A DNA stretch of 64,000 nt, taken from NCBI RefSeq assembly GCF_006738645.1, contig NZ_AP019700.1, positions 5,328,351 to 5,392,350 of the forward strand, in the 5' to 3' direction. A program made the translations under genes and the position numbers. Shown piece by piece: positions 37,338 to 47,247 of this stretch (within the stretch, counting starts at the first letter, position 1; each line of letters opens with the position of its first letter). The DNA comes from Stella humosa (GTDB lineage Bacteria > Pseudomonadota > Alphaproteobacteria > ATCC43930 > Allostellaceae). The notes below the pieces were generated by a model. The model was not told where the DNA came from. It saw only the letters and a list, made by a program, of their open reading frames with translations, and did no database searches.

Positions 37338-38282
37338 TCAAGCCCTGCTGGCAACCGCGCGGCGCGCGTCGTCCCGTAGCCGAGCATCCCACCAGGCGAT
37401 TCCCTGGGGTTCGGGATAGGCGCCGAGGAACGCCTCGAGGCGCCGGCGGTGGTGGGAATCGGCCAGCAGGCGGCTCATCGACTGGCCCAGGGCGATCAGG
37501 TTGTGCCGGTTGTAGTCGCGGAAACGGTCATCCTGCCACTGCCGATCGTCGCCATAGTGATAGGTGAGCGCGGCGCCGCGCAGGATGACCATTCGCTCGG
37601 CCCTCGCCACCATGTTGTAGAGCAACGAGCGCCCGATTAGCGCGATGCCGACACAGCAATCGTTGGCGGCGAAATCCGCCAGCCACGACGTCGGGAAGAC
37701 GAAGCAGTCGAACCCCTCATGCTCCGCGCCGGCCTCCAGGGCGGCGAGGTCGTCCCGGCCGCCATAGCCGGCCAGATCCCCCACCGTACGACGGTTGATC
37801 ACGAGGCAGTCGGCGCCGGCATCGAGCAGCGCCCGGACGCCTCGGTAGAAGTGTTCCTGCAGGCAGATATCGCTGTTGGTGAAGACAAGGTAGCCGTCAG
37901 GCCAGCCCGCTGCACTGGCCGACCGCAGGATGTCGAACAGCAGCGGCAGGGGCCGCGGCACGGCAAACGGCCGCAGATCGGTGACCACGCGTTCCAGCGG
38001 GGGTGAAGAGACGAACCCCGCCGGCACGGCGTCCGGCTCCCCCGCCATCGTCACCGCCACCAGCCGGACGCCCATCGCCGTCGCGGCCGCTCGACGCATG
38101 CTCTCCGCCGTGCGCGCCTGGGTCCGTTCCGCCAACCCATCGGCGCGGTAGAACTGGACGGCATGGGCGATCCGGTCGGTCCTGGCGGCAGGGGCGGCCC
38201 GGTCGTCCCAGGACACCGCGACTGCACCGGCCGGTGGCCGCGCTTCCTGGACTACGACATTCTCGGTCAGGCGGTGGAACAT
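37338..38282 (-). CDS. uncharacterised protein with glycosyltransferase-like motifs
   Basis: A 314-residue cytoplasmic protein I do not recognise with certainty. Around residues 150-165 it contains GYLVFTNSDICLQEHFYRGVRALL (in part), a pattern like the acidic motif after a central strand in GT-A glycosyltransferases, followed by DCLVINRRTV. LTYHYGDDRQWQDDRF lies near the C-terminus. No signal peptide or membrane segment is seen. It starts 19 bases after the GMC oxidoreductase stop on the same strand and may be the last gene of that operon. Confidence 0.65.
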   Translation of the reverse strand: MFHRLTENVVVQEARPPAGAVAVSWDDRAAPAARTDRIAHAVQFYRADGLAERTQARTAESMRRAAATAMGVRLVAVTMAGEPDAVPAGFVSSPPLERVVTDLRPFAVPRPLPLLFDILRSASAAGWPDGYLVFTNSDICLQEHFYRGVRALLDAGADCLVINRRTVGDLAGYGGRDDLAALEAGAEHEGFDCFVFPTSWLADFAANDCCVGIALIGRSLLYNMVARAERMVILRGAALTYHYGDDRQWQDDRFRDYNRHNLIALGQSMSRLLADSHHRRRLEAFLGAYPEPQGIAWWDARLRDDARRAVASRA

Positions 38283-38301
38283 GGCGGTGCCTGCCTTTCC
38301 G

Positions 38302-39879
38302 CTAGGCCGGGCTTCGCTTCAGCTCGTCGGCCACCTTCTCGCCGATCATCACCGTCGTCAGGTGGGTGTTGGCACGACAATCGGACGGCATGATCGCGGC
38401 GTCGGCGACCCACAACCCCTCCACCCCGCGCACCCGGCAGTGCGGGTCGACGACGCCGCGCGGGTCTTCATGCGCCGTCATTCGGCAGGTCGAGACCGGG
38501 TGCTGGGCATCGCCGCACTCCGCCAGGATCGCCTGATCCAGTTCGTCATCCGGCAGGACCGCGGCGGTCGCCATCAGCATGTCGGCGAAACCGAAGCCGA
38601 TCCGTTCGGCGATGCCGGACACCGCCGAGTGGGCCGTGATCGCCGCCAGCCGCCGCACGCCGTGGCGCAGGCGAATGCGGTCGCGCTCGTCGTCCAGCAT
38701 GTTCGCCTCAACCAGCGGATCGACCGCCGGGTCGCGCGAGCGCAGCACGATCTCCCCCTCCGAGAAGGACTGGAACAGGGCGGTGGCGATGCCACCGTCC
38801 CCTGCCCGCGCCGGATCGTCCGCCTCGAAGCCGCGATGATTGAAGGCCATGAAGATCATGTCGTTGTGCCCGCCGCCAGCCATGCCCGACGTCCAGGTGA
38901 CGCAGCAGTTGGTATGGCGGAAATCGATGTCGGTCGGCCGCAGTTCCGGCCGGATGCGGATAAGCGCGCGGATCGTCGGATGCTCCAGCATGTGGCGGCC
39001 GACATGCGGGTTGGCATGGACGACCGGAATGCCGAAGCGCACCAGCACCGCCGGGTCGCCGACGCCCGAACGCATCAGGATCGCCGGCGAATGCACCGCC
39101 CCTGCCGACAGGATGATGCGGCGCCCGGCGAAGCGCTGCATCTGGCCGCCGATCGCGGCCTCGACGGCGGTCGCGCGCTTGCCCTCGAAGACGATGCGGT
39201 CGACCAACGCGCCAGACTGCACCCGCAGGTTGGCGCGGCCGCGGGCCGGCTCGATATAGGCGTCGTTGGTCGATACCCGGCGCCCGTCGCGGCTGTTGAT
39301 CGGATAGCAGGCGACGCCGCTGCTGTCGGGCGCATTGAGGTCGTCGTTCCACGGATAACCCAGCCCCAGAGCTGCGTCGGCCAGCGCGCGGTCGACCGGC
39401 CCCCACTGCTCGCGGGGGGCGCGATAGACCGGGATCGGGCCACCCGAGCCGTGCCAGCGCGCGGCACCATGGTCGCCATCGCTTTCCAGCCGGTTGAAAT
39501 AGGGCAGCACCTCGTCCCAGCCCCAGCCCTCGCAGCCGCGCTCGGCCCAGTCCTCGAAGGCATCGGGCACGCCGCGGATGGCGATCTGGGCATTCACGGC
39601 GGACGAGCCGCCCATGCCGCGGCCGCGCCAATAGTGCTTGGGCTCCTGCACGCGGGTGCGCCTGGCGAACAGGCCCGGCCACTGCCATTCCGCCTGCATC
39701 GCCGGCGGCAGGATGATGCGCAGCGGATTGGCGCTCGCCATCTCGGGCGGCGCCTCGGCCGAGCGATAGTCGCGGCCCGCCTCCAGCAGCAGCACGCGGT
39801 GGCCGGCGTCTTCCGACAGGCGGGCGGCCAGCACGGCGCCAGCGGACCCGGCGCCGACCACGATCGTGTCCCAGATCAT
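38302..39879 (-). CDS. GMC family FAD-dependent oxidoreductase (choline dehydrogenase-like)
   Basis: A 525-residue glucose-methanol-choline family flavoprotein. The ADP-binding motif is VVGAGSAGAVLAARLSED, the GMC signature follows at WRGRGMGGSSAVNAQIAIRG (in part), and the C-terminal active-site region reads STCRMTAHEDPRGVVDPHCRVRGVEGLWVADAAIMP (in part). It oxidises a primary alcohol or aldehyde; substrate not predictable. It starts two bases after the ThDP enzyme's stop, so the genes are tightly coupled. No signal peptide is seen. Confidence 0.93.
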   Translation of the reverse strand: MIWDTIVVGAGSAGAVLAARLSEDAGHRVLLLEAGRDYRSAEAPPEMASANPLRIILPPAMQAEWQWPGLFARRTRVQEPKHYWRGRGMGGSSAVNAQIAIRGVPDAFEDWAERGCEGWGWDEVLPYFNRLESDGDHGAARWHGSGGPIPVYRAPREQWGPVDRALADAALGLGYPWNDDLNAPDSSGVACYPINSRDGRRVSTNDAYIEPARGRANLRVQSGALVDRIVFEGKRATAVEAAIGGQMQRFAGRRIILSAGAVHSPAILMRSGVGDPAVLVRFGIPVVHANPHVGRHMLEHPTIRALIRIRPELRPTDIDFRHTNCCVTWTSGMAGGGHNDMIFMAFNHRGFEADDPARAGDGGIATALFQSFSEGEIVLRSRDPAVDPLVEANMLDDERDRIRLRHGVRRLAAITAHSAVSGIAERIGFGFADMLMATAAVLPDDELDQAILAECGDAQHPVSTCRMTAHEDPRGVVDPHCRVRGVEGLWVADAAIMPSDCRANTHLTTVMIGEKVADELKRSPA

Positions 39880-39880
39880 G

Positions 39881-41584
39881 CTACTGGCCCCCCAGCCGGC
39901 CGTCGAAGGCAGTGACCGGCGGATAGGCCTCCGGATCGGTGACGACGTCGATCACGGTCGGCCGGTCGGCCGCCAATGCCGCCTCCAGCGCCGGGCCGTA
40001 CGCCTCCGGATCCTCGATGCGCACACCGAGGCAGCCGCAAGCCCGGGCGATGGCGGCATGGTCGACCGGGGCGAAGGCGACGGCGTCGGTATGCGCGCCG
40101 TGCGTCGCCGTCTCGGCATGCTTCTGGTAGCCCAGGATCTGATTGTTGAGGACGGTAATGGCGACGGGCGTGCCCATGCGCCGCGCCGTTTCCAGCTCGG
40201 CCCAGACATGGGCGAAGCCGCCGTCGCCGGCGACGCAGATGACGGGGCTCGCGGGCGAGGCCACCTTGGCGCCGATCGCCATCGGCAGCCCCCAGCCGAG
40301 CCCGGCGATCCCGCGCGGCGTCAGGAACCGCTGGCCCGGCCGGCGCGCCCGCAGATAGTTGTTGATCCAGATGGAGGCATAGCTGGCATCCGCGACGACG
40401 ATGGTGTCCGGCGTCAGGCGGCGGTCGATCTCGGCCATGATGCGCTCGGGCCGCATCGGGCTGGCGGTAGCCCCCGTCATCGCGGCGGCCTCGTCGAGAT
40501 GGGCGCGGCGGCCCTCGCGGATCGCCGCTTCCACCGCCGAGCGGCCGGCCGCGCGGGCGCCCAGGTCGCGGGCTGCCAGGGCCTCGGTCAGGGCGGTCAG
40601 CGTCGCGCGGGCATCCCCTTGCAGGCGCATCGCCTCGTAGTTGCGCCCGATCTCCTGCCCGTCGATATCGAGATGAATGAAGCGCGCTCCCTTGGGGAAC
40701 AGCTTCCACGAATCGGTGCCGTTCTGGTTGGTGCGATTGCCGACCAGCAGCACCACGTCGGCCCGGTCGACGATCGGGCGCATGAACTTGCCCACCCCGC
40801 GCCGGCCCATGAAGTAGCCGATCACGCCGACCGACAGCGGATGGCCCTCGTCGACTGCCCCCTTGCCCATCGACGTGGTGCCGACCGGGAGGTGGGCCGC
40901 TTCCTGCAGTGCCGCCAGCGCGGCCGCCGCGCCGGACGAATGGATGCCGCCGCCGGCCACCACCAGCGGGTGGGCCGCCCCGGCCAGCAGGTCGGCCGCG
41001 GCCGCGATCATCGCAGGATCGGCCTGCGGTCGGTCGAGGGGATAGGCGCCGAGGCTGGCGACCCGGCCCGACTCCTTGGGTGCCGCGTCCTGGAACAGGT
41101 CGATCGGCACGATCAACACGGCCGGGCCCGGGCGACCGCCGGCCGCGGCCGTGAAGGCCATGTCGACATAGTCGTCGATGCGGTCGGCCTTGGCCACGCG
41201 GCGCACCCATTTGGCGACGCCGCGGAAGAGGTCGATATGGTCCAGCTCCTGGAAGGCGTTGCGGTCGGTGGCCCCCCGGGCCACGTCCTGCACCAGGGCC
41301 ACGATCGGGATGGAAGCCTTCAGGGCCTCCGCCAGGCCCGGCACCAGCAGGGTGGCGGCTGGCCCGTTCTGCGCCGTCACCACGGCCACGCGGTTGGAGA
41401 TGCGGGCATAGCCGTCGGCCATCGCGGCACCTGCATTCTCGGTACGGTAGGCGAACTGGCGGATGCCATAGCCGGGCGCGATCAGGTGAAATGCCGTCGG
41501 GATGCTCTGGCCGAACGCCACCTCCACCCCATGGCGGCGGAAGGCACGGACGATGGTATGGGCGGCGTTCTCGTTGGCAAGCAT
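39881..41584 (-). CDS. thiamine diphosphate-dependent enzyme (acetolactate synthase-like)
   Basis: A 567-residue ThDP enzyme of the acetolactate synthase / benzoylformate decarboxylase superfamily. The catalytic glutamate lies in YRTENAGAAMADGYAR, and the ThDP/Mg motif is GDGGFAHVWAELETARR...NNQILGY. The ATG at 41584 was chosen because homologues start near NENAAHTIVRAFRRHGVEVAFG; an upstream form would be rich in Arg and overlap the SDR gene. ilvN is absent, so a biosynthetic acetolactate synthase is unlikely. It is probably a catabolic 2-oxoacid decarboxylase or carboligase. Confidence 0.9.
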   Translation of the reverse strand: MLANENAAHTIVRAFRRHGVEVAFGQSIPTAFHLIAPGYGIRQFAYRTENAGAAMADGYARISNRVAVVTAQNGPAATLLVPGLAEALKASIPIVALVQDVARGATDRNAFQELDHIDLFRGVAKWVRRVAKADRIDDYVDMAFTAAAGGRPGPAVLIVPIDLFQDAAPKESGRVASLGAYPLDRPQADPAMIAAAADLLAGAAHPLVVAGGGIHSSGAAAALAALQEAAHLPVGTTSMGKGAVDEGHPLSVGVIGYFMGRRGVGKFMRPIVDRADVVLLVGNRTNQNGTDSWKLFPKGARFIHLDIDGQEIGRNYEAMRLQGDARATLTALTEALAARDLGARAAGRSAVEAAIREGRRAHLDEAAAMTGATASPMRPERIMAEIDRRLTPDTIVVADASYASIWINNYLRARRPGQRFLTPRGIAGLGWGLPMAIGAKVASPASPVICVAGDGGFAHVWAELETARRMGTPVAITVLNNQILGYQKHAETATHGAHTDAVAFAPVDHAAIARACGCLGVRIEDPEAYGPALEAALAADRPTVIDVVTDPEAYPPVTAFDGRLGGQ

Positions 41585-41598
41585 CGATCGATCCCGCG

Positions 41599-42357
41599 TC
41601 AGGTCATGGAAAGCCCACCGGCGACGTCGAGCGTGACGCCGGTGACGAAGCTGGCTGCATCGGAAGTGAGGTAGGCGATGGCATCCGCGCATTCGGCGGC
41701 CGTGCCGAGCCGACCGAGCGGCGTCGCCGCCAGGGCCGCCTGGTTCACGGCCGCCCCCACCGTGTGGATCATCGGGCTCTCGATCCGACCGGGGGCGATC
41801 GCGTTGACGCGGATGCCGTGGGGCCCGAGCTCGCCCGCCAGATGGCGCGTCAGCCCGATGATCGCGGCCTTGGTCGCGGCATAGTGGACGCCGACGATGC
41901 TGGAATAGTGCTTACCCGCGACCGACGACAAGCTGACGATGGCGCCGCGCCGGGCAGCGATCATGGCCGGCGCCACCAGCCGCGCGCCGTAGAAGCAGCC
42001 GCTGAGGTTGATGTCGACGACGCGGCGCCACTCGGCCGGGTCCATCTCGGCTGCCGGCACGCGGGCGCCGTCGCGCTTGGGCGAGATGCCGGCATTGTTG
42101 ACCAGGATATCGAAGGCGCCGATGCGGGCGACCGCGGCGGCGTGGGCGGCCTGGAAGGACTCCCAGTCGCCGACATCGCCCGCCACCGCGATGGCGCCGC
42201 CACCGATCTCGGCCGCCGTCGCTTCGGCCGCGTCCAGCGCGATATCCATGACGGCGACCCTGGCGCCGCGCCGCGCCAGCCCCTCCGCCACGGCACGGCC
42301 GATCCCCCGCGCGGCGCCGGTGACCAGCGCCGTTCGACCCCGATGCGTCTCTTCCAC
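41599..42357 (-). CDS. short-chain dehydrogenase/reductase (SDR)
   Basis: A 252-residue classical SDR: nucleotide motif LVTGAARGIGRAVAEG, NNAG segment ILVNNAGIS, and catalytic Ser-Tyr-Lys in VSLSSVAG...VHYAATKAA. The Tyr-x-x-x-Lys is YAATK. A GGGAGGA site lies just upstream of the GTG at 42357, deciding that start against longer frames. It leads an operon with the ThDP enzyme (14 bases on) and the GMC oxidoreductase, and is divergent from the alpha/beta hydrolase. Likely reduces or oxidises an alcohol/ketone in the same pathway. Confidence 0.92.
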   Translation of the reverse strand: MEETHRGRTALVTGAARGIGRAVAEGLARRGARVAVMDIALDAAEATAAEIGGGAIAVAGDVGDWESFQAAHAAAVARIGAFDILVNNAGISPKRDGARVPAAEMDPAEWRRVVDINLSGCFYGARLVAPAMIAARRGAIVSLSSVAGKHYSSIVGVHYAATKAAIIGLTRHLAGELGPHGIRVNAIAPGRIESPMIHTVGAAVNQAALAATPLGRLGTAAECADAIAYLTSDAASFVTGVTLDVAGGLSMT

Positions 42358-42451
42358 GGATGTCCTCCCGGAATGGGCGGTGAGTGGAGGCCGAGTTTGG
42401 GCTATCCGTAGAGGGCGATCAACGACGGCCATGCGACGGGAGGATGCGACC

Positions 42452-43336
42452 ATGCCGCACGCGACGATGAGCGACGGGGTGAAGCTGTTCTACGAGGAGA
42501 CCGGCCGGGGTTTCCCCATCCTCTTCATCCATGAGTTCGCGGGCGATCATTCGAGCTGGGAGCCCCAGGTGCGCGCCATGTCGCGGCAGTATCGCTGCAT
42601 CACCTACAACGCGCGGGGCTATCCGCCGTCCGACGTGCCCGAGGATACCGGCCGCTATTCCCAGGACCGCGCCGTGGCGGACGCCCACGACCTGTTGCAC
42701 GCCCTGGGCATCGCCCAGGCCCACATCGTCGGCCTGTCCATGGGCGGCTTCTGCACAGTTCATTTCGGCATGCGCCACCCCGGCCTTGCCCGCTCGCTGG
42801 TGGTCGCCGGCTGCGGCCATGGCGCCGAGATCGAGCGCCAGCCGCAGTTCCGCGCCGACGCGAACGCCACCGCCGACAAGCTGTTGGCGCTGGGCATGGC
42901 CGAGGGTGCCCGAGGCTATGCCCTCTCCCCCACCCGGGTGCAGTACCAGAACAAGGACGCGCGTGGCTGGCAGGAGTTCGCGCACAACCTGGCCGGCCAT
43001 TCCGCCATCGGCTCGGCCAACACGCTGAAGGGGGTGCAGGCCGGCCGGCCCTCGATCTACGAGTTCGAGGCCGACCTGCGACAGTTGACCGTACCCACCC
43101 TGATCGCGACCGGCGACGAGGACGAGCCGACGCTGCTGCCGGGCGTCTTCCTGAAGCGCTGCATCCCGACATCCGGCCTGTGGATCGCCCCCAAGACCGG
43201 CCACGCCATCAACCTGGAGGAACCCGACCTCTTCAACCAGGCGGTCCTGCGCTTCTTCCACCAGGTCGAATCCGGCACCTGGGGCGCCCGCGACCCGCGC
43301 TCGCTGTCGGCCCGCATGACCGCCGACGAGCGGTAG
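42452..43336 (+). CDS. alpha/beta hydrolase
   Basis: A 294-residue cytoplasmic alpha/beta hydrolase. The nucleophile elbow is GLSMGG (VGLSMGGFCTVHFG), the oxyanion region ILFIHEFAGDHSSW, and the catalytic His is in KTGHAINLEEP. A GGGAGGA site lies before the ATG at 42452; another ATG seven codons earlier is possible but lacks spacing. It is divergent from the SDR operon, with 94 bases between, so it may act in the same pathway (ester or enol-lactone hydrolysis). Substrate unknown. Confidence 0.9.
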   Translation: MPHATMSDGVKLFYEETGRGFPILFIHEFAGDHSSWEPQVRAMSRQYRCITYNARGYPPSDVPEDTGRYSQDRAVADAHDLLHALGIAQAHIVGLSMGGFCTVHFGMRHPGLARSLVVAGCGHGAEIERQPQFRADANATADKLLALGMAEGARGYALSPTRVQYQNKDARGWQEFAHNLAGHSAIGSANTLKGVQAGRPSIYEFEADLRQLTVPTLIATGDEDEPTLLPGVFLKRCIPTSGLWIAPKTGHAINLEEPDLFNQAVLRFFHQVESGTWGARDPRSLSARMTADER

Positions 43337-43365
43337 ATGAACGCGGCCGACGGATCGATTCCTGT

Positions 43366-43382
43366 CGCAGACATAATCTGCG
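43366..43382 (+). promoter_or_regulatory. dyad overlapping a -10-like sequence before yejB
   Basis: CGCAGA-CATAA-TCTGCG is a perfect 6-base inverted repeat with a 5-base centre. Its centre contains CATAAT, a good -10 element. It lies 45 bases before the yejB ATG. No good -35 is visible 17 bases upstream, so an activator or repressor site is an inference. Confidence 0.35.
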
Positions 43383-43426
43383 GCGCAGTCGACGATTCGG
43401 TCGCGAGCCGCTAGGTTCGCTGCCTG

Positions 43427-44542
43427 ATGCTGGCCTATCTGCTCCGCCGCCTGTTGCTGGTGATCCCGACGCTGTTCGGCATCATGGTGGTGAACTTCGT
43501 CATCATCCAGGCGGCACCCGGCGGGCCGGTCGAGCAGATGATCGCCCGCATCAAAGGGACGGCGGTCGATGCCACGGCACGGATCGGCGGCACCGGCGGC
43601 GATGCGGCCGCCCCCCAGTCGGGCGAACGATCGGTGCCGGGGTCGTCCGGCGAGGCGTCGAAGTATCGCGGCGCCCGCGGGCTCGACCCCAGCCTGATCA
43701 AGGAGATCGAGCGGCTCTACGGCTTCGACAAGCCGCCGCTCGAGCGCTTCACCATGATGATGAAGAGCTATGTGCTCTTCGATTTCGGCAACAGCTTCTT
43801 CCGCGACCGGCGCGTCGTGGACCTGGTCCTGGACAAGATGCCGGTCTCGATCTCACTTGGCCTGTGGACGACGCTGCTGGTCTACATGATCTCGATACCG
43901 CTCGGCATCGCCAAGGCGGTGCGCGACGGGAGCGGCTTCGACATCTGGACCTCGGCCGTCATCATCGTCGGCTATGCGATCCCGGGCTTCCTCTTCGCCG
44001 TCCTGCTGGTGGTGTTGTTCGCCGGCGGCAGCTTCCTCGACTGGTTTCCGTTGCGCGGGCTGACCTCGGAAACCTGGGGCCGGATGTCCTGGCCCGAGCG
44101 CATCCTCGACTATCTGTGGCACATCGCCCTGCCGGTGACGGCGATGGTGATCGGCGGCTTCGCCAGCCTGACGATGCTGACGAAGAACTCCTTCCTGGAG
44201 GAGATCAACAAGCAGTACGTCCTGACGGCGCGCGCCAAGGGGCTGCCGGAGCGCAAGATCCTGTACGGCCATGTCTTCCGCAACGCCATGCTGATCGTGG
44301 TCGCGGGCTTCCCGGCCGCCTTCGTTGGCGTGCTGTTCACGGGGTCGCTGTTGATCGAGGTCATCTTCTCGCTCGACGGGCTGGGCCTGCTGGGCTTCGA
44401 GGCCGCGATCAACCGCGACTATCCGGTGATGTTCGGGACCCTCTACTTCTTCACGCTGATCGGGCTGCTGCTCGGCATCGTCGGCGACCTGATGTATGTG
44501 GTGATCGACCCACGGATCGATTTCGAGGCGCGCAGGGCCTGA
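43427..44542 (+). CDS. yejB: microcin C/oligopeptide ABC permease YejB
   Basis: A 371-residue permease of the YejB family. It begins with the family N-terminus [35 protein letters not shown] (in part), has a long periplasmic insert at about residues 40-90 typical of YejB, and the EAA loop [26 protein letters not shown]. coli YejABEF imports microcin C and peptides. The stop shares one base with yejE (TGATG). No strong ribosome site precedes the ATG. Confidence 0.93.
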   Translation: MLAYLLRRLLLVIPTLFGIMVVNFVIIQAAPGGPVEQMIARIKGTAVDATARIGGTGGDAAAPQSGERSVPGSSGEASKYRGARGLDPSLIKEIERLYGFDKPPLERFTMMMKSYVLFDFGNSFFRDRRVVDLVLDKMPVSISLGLWTTLLVYMISIPLGIAKAVRDGSGFDIWTSAVIIVGYAIPGFLFAVLLVVLFAGGSFLDWFPLRGLTSETWGRMSWPERILDYLWHIALPVTAMVIGGFASLTMLTKNSFLEEINKQYVLTARAKGLPERKILYGHVFRNAMLIVVAGFPAAFVGVLFTGSLLIEVIFSLDGLGLLGFEAAINRDYPVMFGTLYFFTLIGLLLGIVGDLMYVVIDPRIDFEARRA

Positions 44543-45621
44543 TGGCGCCACCCGCTGCCACCCACTCCCAGCCCCCCGGCCATCCGACCTTCCTCGGCCG
44601 GCGGATTTCGCCACTGGCGGCCCGCCGCCTGGCCAGCTTCCGCGCCAACCGGCGCGGCTTCTGGGCGCTGTGGCTGTTCCTGGCCCTGTTCCTGGTGTCG
44701 CTCTTCGCGGAGTTCGTGGCCAACGACCGGCCGTTCCTGGTGAAGTATGATGGGGCCTACTACTGGCCGGTCTTCGCCGACTATCCGGAATCGACCTTCG
44801 GCGGCTTCCTGCCCCACACCGACTATCGCGACCCCAGCGTGGCCGACGAGATCAAGGCCAAGGGCTGGATGGTCTGGCCGCTCATCCCCTACAGCTACGA
44901 CACCATCAATTTCGACCTGGGCAGGCCCGCACCGGCGCCGCCGTCGGCGGCCAACTGGCTCGGCACCGACGACCAGGGGCGCGACGTCGTCGCCCGGCTC
45001 ATCTACGGCTTCCGCATCAGCGTGCTGTTCGGGCTGACCCTGACGCTGGCCAGTTCCGTCATCGGCATCGCGGCCGGCGCGGTGCAGGGCTATTTCGGCG
45101 GGCTGGTCGACCTGTTCTTCCAGCGTTTCATCGAAATATGGTCTGGCCTGCCGGTGCTCTACCTGCTGATCATCCTGGCATCGGTGGTGGAGCCCAACTT
45201 CTGGTGGCTGCTGTCGCTGATGCTGCTGTTCAGTTGGATGGCGCTGGTCGGCGTCGTGCGGGCGGAATTCCTGCGCGCGCGCAACTTCGACTATGTCCGC
45301 GCCGCCCGCGCGCTCGGCGTCGGCGACACGGTGATCATGGTGCGCCATGTCCTGCCCAACGCCATGGTCGCCACGCTGACCTTCATGCCTTTCATCCTCA
45401 ACGGCTCGATCACGACGCTGACCAGCCTCGACTTCCTGGGCTTCGGGCTGCCGCCCGGCTCGGCGTCGCTGGGCGAACTGCTGTCGCAGGGCAAGGCCAA
45501 CCTGCAGGCGCCATGGCTCGGGCTGACCGCGTTCGCCACGCTGGCGCTGATGCTAAGCCTGCTGATCTTTGTCGGCGAGGCCGTGCGCGACGCGTTCGAC
45601 CCACGCAAGACCGTGCGCTGA
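44542..45621 (+). CDS. yejE: microcin C/oligopeptide ABC permease YejE
   Basis: A 359-residue permease with YejE features: the N-terminal SPLAARRLASFRANRRGFWALWLFLALFLVSLFAE (in part), the NWLGTDDQGRDVVARLIYGFRISVLFG loop and the EAA region DYVRAARALGVGDTVIMVRHVLPNAM. It overlaps yejB and yejF by one base each in TGATG junctions, so all three are coupled. Confidence 0.93.
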   Translation: MAPPAATHSQPPGHPTFLGRRISPLAARRLASFRANRRGFWALWLFLALFLVSLFAEFVANDRPFLVKYDGAYYWPVFADYPESTFGGFLPHTDYRDPSVADEIKAKGWMVWPLIPYSYDTINFDLGRPAPAPPSAANWLGTDDQGRDVVARLIYGFRISVLFGLTLTLASSVIGIAAGAVQGYFGGLVDLFFQRFIEIWSGLPVLYLLIILASVVEPNFWWLLSLMLLFSWMALVGVVRAEFLRARNFDYVRAARALGVGDTVIMVRHVLPNAMVATLTFMPFILNGSITTLTSLDFLGFGLPPGSASLGELLSQGKANLQAPWLGLTAFATLALMLSLLIFVGEAVRDAFDPRKTVR

Positions 45622-47246
45622 TGGCGCTGCTGGAAGTCCGCGACCTGACGGTCACCTTCGGGGAGGGGCCGCGCGCGGTCGAGGCGGTGAAGGGCGTGTC
45701 CTTCGACCTGGAGCGTGGCGAAACGCTGGCGATCGTTGGCGAATCCGGCTCCGGCAAGTCGGTCACCGCGCTCTCGATCCTCCAGCTCCTGCCCTATCCC
45801 CACGCCAGCCACGGTACCGCCACCCACATCCGTTTCGACGGCACCGAGCTGGTGGGGGCGCCGCCGGCCGTCCTTCAGAAGGTGCGCGGCGGGCGCATCG
45901 GCATGGTCTTCCAGGAGCCCATGACCTCGCTCAACCCGCTGCACACGGTGGCCCGCCAGATCGGCGAGACGCTGCTGCTGCACAAGGGGATGAGCGGCGA
46001 GCCGGCGCGGGCACGCACGCTGGAACTGCTGTCCATGGTCGGCCTCGCCAATGCCGCCGACCGGCTCGACGCCTATCCCCACCAGCTTTCGGGCGGTCAG
46101 CGCCAGCGGGTGATGATCGCCATGGCCCTGGCGACCGAGCCCGACCTGCTGATCGCCGACGAGCCGACGACCGCCGTCGACGTCACCATCCAGGCCCAGC
46201 TGCTGAAGCTGCTGAAGGAACTTCAGGCCCGCTTCGGCATGGCCATGCTGCTGATCACCCACGACCTCGGCATCGTCCGCAACATGGCCAGCCGCGTGCT
46301 GGTGATGACCGAGGGGCGGGTGGTCGAGAAGGGGCCGATGGCGGACATCTTCGCCGCCCCGCAGCATCCCTATACCCGCCGCCTGCTGGCGGCCGAGCCC
46401 AAGGGGGCGCCGCTGGACCCGCCCGCCGATGCGGCCGAGATCATGCGCGGCGACGACATCAAGGTGTGGTTTCCCATCCGCCGCGGCCTGATGCGCAGCA
46501 CGGTCGGCCATATCAAGGCCGTCGACGGCGTGTCGGTGCTGGTGCGCGAGGGGCACACCGTCGGCGTCGTCGGGGAATCGGGGTCGGGCAAGACGACGCT
46601 GGGGCTGGCTCTGCTGCGCCTGCAACGCAGCGAAGGCCGGATCGCCTTCGTCGGCCGGCCGATCAACCAGCTCGGCTGGCGCGCGCTGCGTCCGCTGCGC
46701 CGGGAGATGCAGATCGTCTTCCAGGACCCCTATGGCTCGCTCAGCCCGCGCCTGTCGGTCATGGACATCGTGGCCGAGGGCATCGGCGTGCACGAGCCCC
46801 GCAGCAATACCGCGACACGGCGCGCGATGGTCGAGGCCGCCCTGGCGGAAGTCGGGCTCGACCCGGCCACCGCCGACCGCTACCCGCATGAATTCTCGGG
46901 CGGGCAGCGCCAGCGCATCGCCATCGCCCGCGCGCTGGTCCTGAAGCCGCGCTTCGTCGTCCTGGACGAGCCGACCTCGGCGCTCGACATGAGCGTGCAG
47001 GCGCAGATCGTCGACCTGCTCCGCGACCTTCAGTCGCGCCACAAGCTGGCCTACCTCTTCATCAGCCACGACCTGAAGGTGGTAAGGGCTTTGGCCGACA
47101 CGGTGATCGTCATGCGCGACGGCAAGGTCGTCGAGACGGGTCCGTCGGCGGAGATCTTCGATCGCCCGCGCATGGACTACACGCAGGCGCTGATGGCCGC
47201 GGCACTCCGCCTGGAGGCGGTCGAGACGGGAGTGGTGAGGAGCTGA
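45621..47246 (+). CDS. yejF: fused double ATP-binding protein YejF
   Basis: A 541-residue ATPase carrying two nucleotide-binding domains in one chain. Walker A motifs are GESGSGKSV (domain 1) and GESGSGKTT (domain 2), with signatures [14 protein letters not shown] and [14 protein letters not shown], and both Walker B motifs present ([24 protein letters not shown]). This arrangement is typical of YejF/GsiA. yejA, the periplasmic binding protein, is missing from this window. Confidence 0.95.
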   Translation: MALLEVRDLTVTFGEGPRAVEAVKGVSFDLERGETLAIVGESGSGKSVTALSILQLLPYPHASHGTATHIRFDGTELVGAPPAVLQKVRGGRIGMVFQEPMTSLNPLHTVARQIGETLLLHKGMSGEPARARTLELLSMVGLANAADRLDAYPHQLSGGQRQRVMIAMALATEPDLLIADEPTTAVDVTIQAQLLKLLKELQARFGMAMLLITHDLGIVRNMASRVLVMTEGRVVEKGPMADIFAAPQHPYTRRLLAAEPKGAPLDPPADAAEIMRGDDIKVWFPIRRGLMRSTVGHIKAVDGVSVLVREGHTVGVVGESGSGKTTLGLALLRLQRSEGRIAFVGRPINQLGWRALRPLRREMQIVFQDPYGSLSPRLSVMDIVAEGIGVHEPRSNTATRRAMVEAALAEVGLDPATADRYPHEFSGGQRQRIAIARALVLKPRFVVLDEPTSALDMSVQAQIVDLLRDLQSRHKLAYLFISHDLKVVRALADTVIVMRDGKVVETGPSAEIFDRPRMDYTQALMAAALRLEAVETGVVRS

Positions 47247-47247
47247 G

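Noticed and set aside
39881-41584. Considered calling the ThDP enzyme IlvB of branched-chain synthesis.
   Set aside because: No ilvN/ilvC neighbour; it sits in an oxidation operon, so a catabolic decarboxylase is more likely.
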